The notes under the pieces are model-generated. The model was not told the DNA's origin, did not search any database, and saw nothing but the letters and a program-made list of their open reading frames with translations. The translations under genes and the position numbers were made by a program. Positions 43,339 through 54,639 of a DNA stretch of 64,000 nucleotides are shown in pieces (the stretch's first letter is position 1; each line of letters begins with the position of its first letter). The stretch is from Sorex araneus (Eukaryota; Chordata; Mammalia; Eulipotyphla; Soricidae). The stretch spans positions 153,560,919 through 153,624,918 of the forward strand of contig NC_073306.1 in assembly GCF_027595985.1 (NCBI RefSeq). The letters run 5' to 3'.

Positions 43339-44770
43339 GCTCTCCCTTCTTAAAGCCCTAGCTCCTGTCTCATTCCTCGGTTCAGGGTAGTCAACCTTTA
43401 ATGTTCTCGATGCCTTTGGAGTTTATATCCATGAAGATTATGCATTTAACTAAATTTGTTCTTTTCTCCCTGCTAGTGTGTCTGATGTTAATTTGGCTGC
43501 TTGATCAATCTCAGAAAATCCCAGAGGGGTAGGTGAAAAATTTCAGTACTGCGGTAGTTAGATATAAATTGTATCCAAAGGCTCCTATTTTTACTATTGT
43601 ATTTTATCTACTAATAATTACAATTTCACAAGTTTCTGTGCTAATATACTTTGATTTGTCATAATTTTGGAATTAAGAGGACTATAGAACTTGGAGTAGG
43701 AGAATTAAAAAAAAAACCAACTCATTTAACTTTCCAGCTGATGCGTGGATCTTCTGCACTGTTTTTCACACATTCACTTAGCTGAAAAATACCTATTCAC
43801 TGCCTACACTGAGCCAGAGAAAATGCCAGGTTTTGTGAAAGATTCAGAGATGAGTAAAGTGTGCTTTAGTCTCATAACAATTATAGTACATGTTTGTAAG
43901 TGTTCTGGCTGATGGACAGGGGTGGGCGGCTTAATAGAACTAACTGGCAATAAAAAGTGGAAAACTAGGTGGAATTAAATGGGTTCCAAAATAACATCCT
44001 ATACCACTGAATTTGAAACCAATTGAGACTTAGACTAAGATTGAGAGAACGAACATGTGGAGAAAGTCAGATCAAAAAGACCTATGTTGCATCTATAAAA
44101 GTAAATGGCATGATTCCCTTCACGGATAATAAGCAGAATGTACAGTCCCACAGAGATTTGTGGTTTTCAGAGCTGGGACTGGGTGGGGATGTGTGAATGA
44201 CAATCAATACAGGGTTTTCATATTTACACAAGTGTTTTGAAACATGAGTGACAGTTGCATACCTTTGTAAATATACCAAGCACAGATGAACTGTATACTG
44301 TCAAGGAGCACATATCAGGGCATGGGGATTGCATCTCAATTTTTGAAAAGTAACAAATAAATTTTGTCACTGATACAAAATCTGTGCTAGAGAGGACTAG
44401 TACAAACCATGCAATAAAGCGCCAAGCTGATTTTCAGATGTTTCCTACCTGTTATAGCCCTAGCAGATGCCTGAACTCCAGTCTGGATCCCACCCATGGA
44501 AACTTTGGAGGTGGTACACACACAAAGAATTGCTAGCACCTGTGAGTTTCAAATATAAAAGCATGAGACTGAATTCTCAGGGCTGATAGGCTGTTTAGTG
44601 GACCAACTCCATCCCAGCAGAGATGGGAAGGGATAGCTGTGAGTCACCCACCAGGTGAAAAGAACCGGGCATCTCTTGTAGAGATCAGCTGGCAAGTCGG
44701 GGATAAGGCTAACGCCTTAACAAACTCTAGACTGGACACAAAGTGAAAAGTTGTGACTTAAAGACAGTGT
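43339..44770. other. Single-copy-looking non-coding DNA
   Basis: Nothing recognised. Confidence 0.4.
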
Positions 44771-44785
44771 TAAGAATTCATTCTG

Positions 44786-44958
44786 GGGGCTGAAGTGATA
44801 GCACAGCGGGTAGAGTGTTTGCCTTGGACACTGTCGACCGGGGTTCGATTCCCAGCATCCTATATGATCCCCTGAATAACTTCAGGAGTAAATCCTGAGT
44901 GTAGAGCCAGGAGTAACCCCTGTGTGTTGCCAGGTGTGACCCAAAAAGCCAAAAAAAA
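44786..44958 (+). repeat. Young Sor-A SINE
   Basis: Head GGGGCTGAAGTGATAGCACA, perfect B box (GGGTTCGATTCC), the full body through GCCAGGTGTGACCC and an A10 tail. Duplication AAGAATTCATTCTG / AAGAATTAATTCTG (44772-44785 and 44959-44972). Confidence 0.95.
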
Positions 44959-46880
44959 AAGAATTAATTCTGTTTTCAACTTTATTTTCCCATTGTGGGC
45001 AAGCTGCAAAATGTCAGAGGAAAATCTTAAAGCTGCAACAAAGGAAAGATAGGCGATGACCTATAGAGAAACAGCGATCAGAACCGCAGGAAACTTCTCA
45101 GTGATGACAGAGGCCAAAAAATTCTTAGTTGGGAAATGCCAAGCACAGAATAGTAACCCAGTTGGATTATTATTCAAGAATAAAGACAAATAAATACATT
45201 TTAAGACATAGTATTAGGAGCGCACTGTGTGGCAATAATCAATGCCAGAATTGCCAAGATATCAAATGGAGTGTAGAAGGTGGATGCAGAGAGATATCCT
45301 GGTGTACTAAGTACAGTGGGGGGGCATGGAATCAATATGTTATGTGGAAAAATTTATTTTATTTGATGTAAAATAAACACATCAATATTGTATACTTTGC
45401 GTAAAGGTAAATCAAAAGAGAGAAATATTTGGTGGGTAGAATACTGAAATCTTTATGTCTTTGCTCTTTAAAGTATTAGAATGTGTAACTAATTATACAT
45501 ATTAAAAGTTAAAATTATGGAGATATAATGTGTGGTAAATTAAAAGGCATGTAAATAATATTTATTTAATGAGACAAGAAAAAAAGTATAAACTAGTAAA
45601 AAAAACAGACTCATAAACTCTAAACACAGAGGTATACAAATCATTCTAAATATGTCAGGTATTATAATATAGGTAGATTAAGCTTCAAAAGGCAGATTTA
45701 TTACATGGATAAAACACCAAAATCCAGCCCATATGCTGCTGACAAAGGACATTGCAAAAGCAAAATCAGCGATTAAAAACAAAGAAATGGGGAGAAAAGA
45801 ACCCAATGTAATATTATCATACAAAATGACTGTAAATAGAAAAAGAGGACAGTTGTGTAAAGATGTAACAATCACAACATATTTGCTCACAACAATATAT
45901 ATCTTTGGAAAATATAGAGTGAAAATGGCCCAAATGTAAAGAGCGATGGGAAAAATCAATAGATTTATGGAAGTTTTGATAATATCAGATACTGGTGTTA
46001 AAATATGAAGAAAAGTCAGTAAAAATGAAGATGAGAAAATAAAATCTAATAACACATCTCTGAGTTAAACAATAGAAGGTATTATATGCCTTTCAAGTAC
46101 ATATGGAGTATTTATTTCAAGTATGTATGGAGTATTTATAGAGATCACATTACGACACTTAGGATGTTCAAATAATCAGTATAATTCACATTCTCTAAAA
46201 GGCAAAAATATAAATCAATAATACTTAAAAATAGTTTCAACATTTTTACAAAAGAATAAAGAGTAAAACTCAGGTTGAGCGATGGCCCCCAGCTCCCAGC
46301 TGCAGCCCATGCCTTGTATGCTGGGGGGCCCAGAGCCCACTGGCCCACTGCCCAGGGGGCTCATGAGCACTGAATTGGGAGAAGTCACTGAGCACTTGCC
46401 CCACAAGAGTAAGACTCAATGAGAATTAAAGAATATTAGGAGGCAGCTTTCCAGCTGCTCATTTTCAGAGTCTTTCCTTGGTCCCTCTCGACAGCCCAAT
46501 CTTTCAATGTTCCTCAGTGTTCTGTTGTCACTTCCTTTTCAGTTCCCTTAGTATTTCATCCCTTTCTTCCACTTTGATTATTATAGCATTCCCCTAACAA
46601 AAAAAAACCAACCTGGAGTTCAAGGTGAGAATAGTCCCCTAGAAACAAAAGCCTAAGTCATTGAATACAAATGGGCAGCAACAATGCCCCCAGGAAAGAA
46701 TAGAATAAAACAATTTGGAAAACAAAGGCAAAAATAGAATAAGAAACTGTCACAAGTTTACTCTGTAGTCTCTGCTCTTAATGTATCCCTTGCATTTTGA
46801 TTTGCTTATTAACTGTTCTTATTGTCTCTGTCAACTGAATCAGTAACTCACAATTTGGGGAACTGGTGTGAGGGAAGGAT

Positions 46881-47060
46881 AGCACTGTCACACTGTCACA
46901 CTGTAGCACTGTCTTCCCATTTGCTCTAGCGGGCACTAGTAAAGTCTCCATTGTGAGACTTGTTGTTACTGTTTTTGGCATATCGAATACACCACGGGTA
47001 GCTTGCCAGGCTCTGCTGTGCTGCAGGGCTCTCCGAGAGGGGCGGAGAAATCGAACACGG
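46881..47060 (-). repeat. Sor-R SINE, part of a head-to-head pair
   Basis: Starts with a (TGTCAC)n-like terminal repeat, then CATTTGCTCTAGCGGGCAC, the short-deletion junction CCATTGTGAGACTTGTTG, CATATCGAATACACCACGGG and a head cut off at the B-box complement (ATCGAACACGG). Confidence 0.85.
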
Positions 47061-47073
47061 GGGTGGGGGGGTA

Positions 47074-47172
47074 GGCCATGTGAAAGGCCCCTGAGTACCG
47101 CCAGGAGTAATTCCTGAGTGCAGAGCCAGGAGTAAGCCCTGGGCATTGCCAGGTGTGACCCCCCAAAAAAAG
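47074..47172 (+). repeat. Sor-A SINE lacking its head
   Basis: CCCTGAGTACCGCCAGGAG through GCCAGGTGTGACCCCCC and a short A tail, plus orientation. It abuts the reversed Sor-R copy across a G-rich junction (47057-47072). Confidence 0.85.
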
Positions 47173-47241
47173 ACTTAGACACTTAAACAAAAATATTGGG
47201 AGAATGAATCAATAAAAAAAATAATGATTTAACTTCTTATA

Positions 47242-47282
47242 TTAAATACTATATTCATTTCTATTTTGAATATAGTATTTAA
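47242..47282. repeat. Perfect 16-bp inverted repeat
   Basis: TTAAATACTATATTCA (47242-47257) is the exact reverse complement of TGAATATAGTATTTAA (47267-47282), with a 9-base spacer. No element or gene is associated. Confidence 0.95.
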
Positions 47283-48221
47283 ACCAGACTATCAAAAATC
47301 ATAATTACACAAGGACAAGAAGAACAAGGACAATTGTCATTAGCCCTGAGTCAAAAGATAAGGACAGTCTTCCTCATTTTGTTCTTCCCCCAAACCTAAC
47401 TCTTACTTTGTTTAGGTTTGTAGGATAAGCCAGAGTACTCTTCATGGGACCAATCCATGAGGGGATTTTATTGTTTATTCTGGCACCCACACATTTCCCC
47501 CTTTCCCTATAAAAACTCCTTCTTGTGACCCTCCAGACAAGATGACAACCTTGAATTTGTGAGCTCACTATCTTTCAATTTACCAGCATGCTGCTACTGT
47601 CTCATCCTTTGAGAAACAGATGATCATTATCTTATAAAACAAGTTCAAAAAACTAAAGAGAAAGTTAGTCATCTTATGTTGTGATGTTATGAACTTGAAA
47701 TTCAAACTTGACCAAGAAAATAAAATCGTAGACCACTTTTTCATAGGAATACATATGCAAAAACCAGAAAAAATATAAACAAGTTGAAGTCTGAATATGA
47801 ATGGACTAGATATAAACTCTCAGGTATATAAATGTACAGTTGTTCCCACAGGAGTTCTAAATGAGAAAATCTAATCATATAATTCATCATATTAACAGAT
47901 TAAAAGGGGTACCGGATAATCATCTAAACAGATGGTAGAAAAGTTGATACAGCTTAATAGAAGTATGTGTTAAATATTATATATTTTTGCATATATATTA
48001 TGTTTAAATGCTTTTAGCAAATTGAAAATAGAAGGAAACACTTAAATTGGCTATTTGTACTAGAAATGTTTGACAAATATAATACTTAATGTTAATTCCT
48101 TACAAATGTTTTGGTAGTACTAGGTAAAACAAAGCAAGTTTAGGCACTTTTATTAGTTTATTAGAAACTATGTTGAATGCAAGAAGTAAAAGAGAGAAAT
48201 CAGGATTTAATTTTATGCTTT

Positions 48222-48413
48222 TAATTAATTTTTATTTATTTATTTATTTATTTGTTTTTAACGCCACAGCCAGTGGGTACTTAGAGCTTACTCCTCTCTA
48301 GTCAGGGATCACTCCTGGTGATCTTGAGGGAGAAAATGGGATGCCAGGGATCATACCAGTTTGACCATGTGCAAGGCAAGCACCCTAGCTGCTGTACTAA
48401 CTCTCCAGCACCC
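48222..48413 (-). repeat. Sor-A SINE with (TTTA)n tail
   Basis: The reversed tail is (TTTA)n (about 48226-48253). Then GCCACAGCCAGTGGGTAC, GGATCACTCCTGGTGATC, CAGGGATCATACCAGTTTG, GCAAGGCAAGCACCC and CTCTCCAGCACCC. Confidence 0.83.
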
Positions 48414-48534
48414 AATACTAAAACTTACAAGGAATATAACAAGCATTTTTGATGATGTAATGGTCTCTATAGGAAAATTCAATAGGATCAATAAACTATA
48501 AGAAATAGAGTTTAACAAGCTTATTAGATGATAC

Positions 48535-48770
48535 CGGCTGGAGCGATAGCACAGCGGTTGGACTTTTGAACGACCCGAGTTCTATTTCTCCGCCCCTCTC
48601 GGAGAGCCTGGCAAGCTATCGAGAATATCGAGCCCGAGTAGCAGAGCCTGGCAAGCTACCCGTGCATATTGGATATGCCAAAAACAGTAACAATAAGTCT
48701 CTCAATGAGAGACATTACTGGTGCCTGCTCGAACAAATCGATGAGCAATGGGATGACAGTGATTACAGTG
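48535..48770 (+). repeat. Sor-R SINE, complete
   Basis: Head GGCTGGAGCGATAGCACAG, RTE 5' segment with both GAGCCTGGCAAGCTA blocks, a short-deletion junction (AATAAGTCTCTCAATGAGAG), RTE tail and an (ACAGTGATT)2 end. A perfect 12-bp duplication ATTAGATGATAC is at 48523-48534 and 48771-48782. Confidence 0.96.
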
Positions 48771-48784
48771 ATTAGATGATACAA

Positions 48785-49405
48785 GTAGGGCTCCTGGGTA
48801 TTCATGAAATTGTGTTGTAATTATTCCTTAGGATGTTCCTTTGGGTGTTTTTAGGTCACCTAACTCTTGGTGAGTAGGTAATTTGGGTGAAGTGGAGAGC
48901 AAGAGAGCTCTAGAAATGAGTGCTTCAGCCTCCCTGTCTGATCCTCCTCAGCCACCTAGAGAAATGCTTGGGAGAATTTAGACTGGATCAAGTTGGGTAC
49001 AAGCACCTACAAGTATGGGTGCTGGCCTCCCTGGGCAGTTGTCAGATTGTCCATTTAGTCGACTTGATCTGTGAAGTGTGGGAACTGGTTCTAATACCCA
49101 AGTTAGGGAGCTGTGGACTCAGGACGGAGTGAGGAGTTGGGTTTTGCAGGAAAATGAAAATTAGTCCTTGCCTCTGCCCAGGCTTTCCAGCTGTTCCAAG
49201 GGGTCTAGAGTTTCCAAGTTTGTCATCTTTCCTTGCAGAGAAAAATTCCAGGAGGTGAAAACAGTGAAGAAAAGTAGAATAGTGAAGGAAACTCATTTTA
49301 TGTAGAGATATACAGAGACAGGAGAAGGGAAAGAGGAAGATTAGATATGAGACGCAAAATGCAGGTGAGTCTCCAATATGAGAGATTATGTGCTGTTTGC
49401 CTCCA
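48785..49405. other. Single-copy-looking non-coding DNA
   Basis: A 135-codon minus frame (49042-49449) shows no recognisable domain. Confidence 0.4.
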
Positions 49406-49407
49406 CA

Positions 49408-49690
49408 ATTTTTTTTTATTATTCTACCATGATTTGCAAAGTTGTTCATAATACAGTTGTTTCAGGCATACTAGGTGTTTTTTTTTCCTTTTTGGGTCAC
49501 ACCTGGCGATGCACAGGGGTTACTCCTGGCTCTGCACTCAGGAATTACCCCTGGCCATGTCAGGGGACCATATGGGATGCTGGGATTTGAACCCGGGTCA
49601 GCCGCGTACAAGGCAAACGCCCTACCCGCTGTGCTATCTCTCCAGCCCCAATACTAGGTGGTTTTAGGGGAGGATTTTTTCCCCAAACTG
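49408..49690 (-). mobile_element. Old L1 3'-end fragment hosting a SINE
   Basis: TTTGCAAAGTTGTTCATAAT and ACAGTTGTTTCAGGCATAC are the reversed L1 3' end. The rest is displaced beyond the SINE at 49478-49650 and too decayed to follow. Confidence 0.45.
49478..49650 (-). repeat. Young Sor-A SINE
   Basis: Reversed, nearly intact: TTTTTGGGTCACACCTGGC, TTTGAACCCGGGTCAGCC, TATCTCTCCAGCCCC. Ten-base duplication ATACTAGGTG at 49468-49477 and 49651-49660. Confidence 0.95.
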
Positions 49691-49694
49691 CCTC

Positions 49695-50130
49695 CACCTG
49701 GGGCTTTGTTGCTAGGACGTGGACAAGGCGAAGAGCCATGCACTCTTGATGACTTTTCCCATAATCTTCACATGACCTTCGTTTCTTGGAGCTTCTTTTC
49801 AGAGGGGGCTCACTCTTCTCTGGGTGGTGCCTCAACTTCTGCTTCTGGAGTGTTCCACTTTGTGATTTGGGGTTTTTCAGGGCTGGTGACCTGACAACTT
49901 CATTAAATTACATCTTGTATTATTAGTTAAGGCCCCTCCCAGGTAAGCTGCCCACAATGTCATTTACAGAGCAAAACTAGCAAAGTGGTAGATGGAAAAA
50001 AGTAACAGTATATCAAAGAATAGAGCCACCAATCTTATACCCCTCTGGGTTCTCCAGGGGTTGGATTAGTACACACACATCAGGCAGACTGATAAGAGAG
50101 AAAGTCAGAAGTATTAATAATACTATTATG
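49695..50130. other. Unassigned non-coding DNA
   Basis: A minus-strand frame (ending near 49835) reads basic, lysine/arginine-rich in part, without a domain I know. It could be a decayed retrocopy of a cellular mRNA. Not enough to call. Confidence 0.3.
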
Positions 50131-50135
50131 TATGC

Positions 50136-50790
50136 TTCCTTGCCTCTGCACCTGGCTGTCTTCACTGGGGCCCCTTGGAGTGGGACGGGTTGGGTCTCCC
50201 TCCCCCTCTGAGCAGAGCCCCTGCAGCCGAAGACTTCCAGAACCTAGACACAGCCATGCTTGAGGCCACTCTCCACACATTTGGACAAGCCTCACACATG
50301 AAGGTACCAGCAGAGGAACCTGGGTGTGTGGGACCTGGGGCTGAGATCTCCAAGCCTGCTCAGATCGGGACTGGACCTCCTTCACCCAGACCCCCCATTT
50401 TCCAGTAGCTTGGCAGCCACACCCACAAACTGCCCCCCAGTGCCGTGTAATCCCGTCAATGGCCAAGATCCAGAGACTATAAAACAATGCTCCTGCAAGC
50501 GCCTCTTATAGCCTAGTTCTCCCTCTCAGGGAAGCTGGCAAGGTACTGAGAGCATCCTGCCTGCAGAGCAGAATTTGGCAAGCTCTCTGTGGTGTATTCA
50601 ATATGCCAAATACAATAACAATGATTGGTCTCATTACTCTTACTCTGAAAGAGCCTCCAATGTGGCACCACTGGGAAGAATGAGGAAAGAGAGGCTGCTA
50701 AAGTCTCAGGGCTGGGACAAATGGAGACGTTACTGGTGCCCGTTTGAGCAAATCATTAATCAATGAGATGATAATGATAGTGATAGTGAT
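50136..50790 (+). mobile_element. RX element, longest copy
   Basis: Module X from about 50136 (CTGGCTGTCTTCACTGGGGC) through GGACAAGCCTCACACATGAA, CCTGGGTGTGTGGGACC and ATCCCGTCAATGGCCAAG to about 50510. Then the RTE 5' segment from CCCTCTCAGGGAAGCTGGC, with both repeat blocks, CAATATGCCAAATACAATAAC and AAAGAGCCTCCAATGTGG. Then GCTGCTAAAGTCTCAGGGC, the tail CAAATGGAGACGTTACTGG and a (GATAGT)n end. No clean target duplication. About 655 bp, no coding capacity. Confidence 0.9.
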
Positions 50791-50799
50791 ACTTTCCAT

Positions 50800-52835
50800 A
50801 TATTCTAGAGAGACACAGAGGATTGAGTAACTTACCGTATGTCTTCAGATACCATATCAAGTAACTTGGCTCAGAAGACTGTGGAAACAAGGGGCAACTC
50901 AGGGAAGTTATTAGACAAGACACAGTAGCCAAAAACATTCAGAGTTTAGTTACAATTTCTCCCAGGAAAAGAGATATGGTACCACAAGTGAGGAAGACAA
51001 TCTTATGGAAGTTTCCATATAAATGTCATTTTCAAAGGCAATTTTATCCAGCCTTGTGAGCCTCTCTCGTAAAATAAATATATCAATATGTTATTTGCCA
51101 AAGATAAATTTTGAGGTGGCCATTTATTCTCTCCAAAAACAGTATAAGGTACAGAGAGTTATATTGAACAAGACAGAGTTTTTTTTTTTAATTCCATTTT
51201 GTTAAAGTAGGTTCCACACAGGACATAAACGATGAGTAGAAAGTAGGTTCCACACAGGACATAAATGATGAGTAGAGAAATATTGATGAAATCTCAGTCA
51301 ATGTACTACCAAGTTTGCTTTCCTCATTCAAAAGAGGTGCTCAGGACATAGTTACACCTAAAAATATTTGATGGGAAGTAGGAGTTGGTTTTTCATTTTG
51401 TTTATACCAGCTCCCAGACAGATGCAGTGGGGAAGATGATTGATTGATATTTCTGAATAAACTGCAGGTATTTGGTGTTAGATTTAACTCTAAAATCTGG
51501 GGTTGAAGCTGACCTAAAAGAAATTAAGAACTAAATTTAACACCAACAATAGCAGCAAAAACATCAAGTCTGAAAGCTTTTCTGTGGAGTGGCAGTTGCT
51601 GTTACCTTGTCAACCTTAGTATCATCTCTAAATCCTAAGGACAGGTTGAACCCTCACTCAAAGATTTTTGCCTTAGGTTTACATATAACATGGAATTTGC
51701 CTTCACAGGACCCATGCACAGGGATATTTTGATTACTCGAGAGGCACGCACTGATTTGCAAATCAACATTCTAAAAATGAGCTTTACTGTTCTCTTGCTC
51801 TATTAAAAGGCTTCTTGTGGCTATTTCGACAGGATGGATCTGTGGAACAAGTCCATCATCGTCTCAGGTTGTTAGCCCCTGAATGAACCTGCTTTCTTCA
51901 CACCAATTCTTCTCTCTTGAATATTGGCCTTAAAGTGGTAAACACGCAAACTTGGGTTTAGTAATAGGGTGAAGGAAAAATGTGATGGATGATAAAATGA
52001 CTTGCATTAAGCATCCACAGCACAGCACTTTACCACACTGCAGCCAGGCACTCCCACTTTCAAGGTTGTACTCTAGAACCCCTTGCTTTCTGTGCACCAG
52101 AAGACACAGTTGTTTTGTAGAATCATTGTTGAAAATAGCAAAATACAGTAAGAACCAGACAATTGTATAACAGTTGTTATATAAGTAAAGTGTTGTTCTG
52201 TAGAAACTGCAGATGCTTGGTAGAAATTTCAAATAAATGAAGGTGTCAGGGATTTGGCTCAATTGGCATTGCAATATAGCAAACACTTGCGACTGTGTTT
52301 CTTCATGGACCCAGCTCAAGAATACAAAGTATTAGAGGCAAGCCAAACAACTTGAGAAATGAAAAACTCAGTCTGATATAAAATATTTATATAGTTTCAA
52401 AGCCTACAAAATCTGAGTTGTATAGACACATGCATAGAAAATATAGAAGACATGTTAAAGAAGAAAATACAAAATAAAGGTAGTGATTAACAATGGAGAG
52501 GGCAGTGAGAAATATGTTTGAGCAAGTGTATGAGTTGTAGATCAGCCTCTTCTATAATTTATTGTTTTCCAAAATATCCAAGCAGCATAATTTGATGAAG
52601 TGTTGTGCTATGAGTAAATGGTTATTACTAAGATAAATAGCTAGGAATTTTTCCAAGGTTTGAACCTTTAAAACTCAGGAGAGTAGACTGAATAAAGGAT
52701 ATTCTACTAATTATTTCTTAGAATAGGGAAGGAAATTCTTGGAAATCATTGAATATGTGCTAAAAAAGATAATGAGTTAGTTTTAAATGTGTCCATGTCA
52801 TTTATATCTTCACATGGATACCATGAAATCTTATT
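50800..52835. other. Single-copy-looking non-coding DNA with one tandem duplication
   Basis: Besides the 36-bp tandem duplication at 51204-51275, I recognise nothing in these 2 kb. Confidence 0.4.
51204..51275. repeat. Tandem duplication of a 36-bp unit
   Basis: The unit AAAGTAGGTTCCACACAGGA plus 16 more bases occurs twice back to back (51204-51239, 51240-51275), differing at one base (AAACG / AAATG). Confidence 0.95.
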
Positions 52836-52839
52836 TAAG

Positions 52840-53010
52840 ATTTTTTTCAGTTGTCAACTTCTCCAGAAAGACTTCTTTCTGGTCTCCGGAAAGAGGTATT
52901 TCCATTTCTGTACTCTTACAAGTATTCACTGATGAGATATTTTATAATTATATGCTATATATGGCTTTCACTTGAGGATACTGACAACACTTTATTTGCT
53001 AACACATTTA
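52840..53010. mobile_element. Possible L2 relic
   Basis: CTTCTCCAGAAAGACTTCTT and the following TA-rich order resemble an L2 3' segment by recall. Weak. Confidence 0.35.
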
Positions 53011-53700
53011 TGAGGACTGGCATGTATAAAGTGTATAGGAATTTGATTAACATTTAATGTAATGTATTAGTCTTGCTTTAGTATCTACCATACTTAAGCT
53101 TGACAACTCAAAACATGTTGGTTAACTTCTAGATAAATAGATGGTATATATTTATAATATGTGGATAAAGGAAAATCAAGACATCTAAATATAAATATTT
53201 ATCAACCTTCTTGAGGTAATCTGTTGAAATTAGAGATAAATGCATAAGAATTTGGGGGTAGAATGGGAAAAACCAGAAATTCACTATGTATGAGGAAAAT
53301 AATGAAATAATTATTTATAATATGCAACAAATCATGAGACAGAACTGAATATCGCTGAGAATGGCACCTAAACAACAAAATAAAAGGTCTCTATTTCAAA
53401 TGCTGTTATTTTGAGATCATCAGATGTGCTAAGTGCGACTCTAATTTTTAAAGCTATACAGTTTTTAACACGGTCCTTCTTTGCAAGCTCATAGTTTCAT
53501 GACCTTTAATTGAGACTTGGTCACTGTTTCCAAAAGTAGAGGAGAAGTTGGCTCTGCTGGTTTTCATGAAAAGTATAAATGCTGAATTAAATATCCTCCA
53601 AGAAGCCTTGTAAGAGATTTTATAAAACGTGTGTTCTTGCATTTCTGTGTGTTCAGTCAAACCAATGGAATATGTCCTCATTATTAGCATGATTTTCCTT
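53011..53700. other. Single-copy-looking non-coding DNA
   Basis: Nothing recognised. Confidence 0.4.
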
Positions 53701-53704
53701 AATC

Positions 53705-53830
53705 CTAATACACTAAAACTGATGCCTAGAAATAATTACCCACTTGCTCAAGGTCAAGATGGATAATATAGGCTGAGTTGAGCTGTACTGCGGATTTGAG
53801 CTGTCTGTCGCCTTTCCCCCAAAGTTTTGC
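53705..53830 (-). repeat. MIR SINE relic
   Basis: TAATTACCCACTTGCTCAAG and GTCAAGATGGATAATATAGG, then TACTGCGGATTTGAGC match the reversed MIR core. Confidence 0.5.
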
Positions 53831-53834
53831 ATTT

Positions 53835-54635
53835 ATCTTGTCCACTACTTGGTGCAGATATTAGGAAAGCAGAGGTCAGCAGGTGTATCTTGAGAGGCAG
53901 AAGAGAAAATGCATAGCCTTTCCTGGGGTCTGTGTGTAGCAAATGCTAAGATGGCCCACCGAGGCTGGCTTCTGGAACTACCCCACTCATCGTGAGCCAT
54001 GCTCGGAACATTTGTTTCTGCAGAACGATCCATTGCCTTCTATAATGCTATTCCCTTGATGGGATTGCTTCTAAGGGCATGTTTCTCTTCCCACAAGGGG
54101 AGCTCGTGAATTCCCTAGAAATAAAGTGGGCCTATTTGTCACTTGAAATGACCTGGTGACTTAGAATAGCAGTGCTTATTTCTGCAATTTGTCTTTCCCT
54201 TGCCTTTACTTCAGTCATCTGGATTTAATATCCTGGGTGGTGGAATTGAAAAGACAGTGTGTATTTTTCCCTGAGATTTTCAGATTCAACTTTCCTGCTG
54301 GGAGTGTTCTTGCTGCCCAGTTGCAATTAGAGCAGGATGAACTTCTTGAACTGTCACCAACTTGGCCACAGGCTGACTCCTGCTGGGAAAGTTCCCCGAA
54401 GGGACAGCATGAAATGTCTCTGCAGGAGAGATGAAATGGTTTAATAATGTTCTATTAAATCCACAGCTTTCCAACAAAATGGAGCTTCTCAATACCCACT
54501 TGTCACCCCAAAGCTCCTATTTAAGTGATCTTAACCTCAGATGAGGCTTTTTATGTCAGAAAAGAAGGCATTAGCAATGATCAATCTTTAGACTTTTTTT
54601 GGCGGGGGGGGGGTGGGTCAGATATGGTGAGTTAT
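53835..54635. other. Single-copy-looking non-coding DNA
   Basis: A long, almost pure G run is at 54602-54619. Otherwise nothing recognised. Confidence 0.4.
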
Positions 54636-54639
54636 TGTC

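Larger units (their letters stand above)
44985..48520 (+). mobile_element. Possible ancient L1M relic, interrupted
   Basis: Scattered matches to L1M DNA in plus orientation: AGAGAAACAGCGATCAGAAC and GCAGGAAACTTCTCAGTGAT near 45060, AGCCCATATGCTGCTGACAA near 45725, and ORF2-like AATTCATCATATTAACAGAT near 47880. The interior is interrupted by later SINEs and by unassigned stretches (46060-46880, 47285-47640), including a short GC-rich island at 46278-46400. I cannot prove that all parts are one element. Confidence 0.4.

Noticed and set aside
49560-49835. Basic protein-like minus-strand frame as a gene or exon
   Set aside because: Its C-terminal part reads through a Sor-A SINE, and I recognise no domain. 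Left unassigned.
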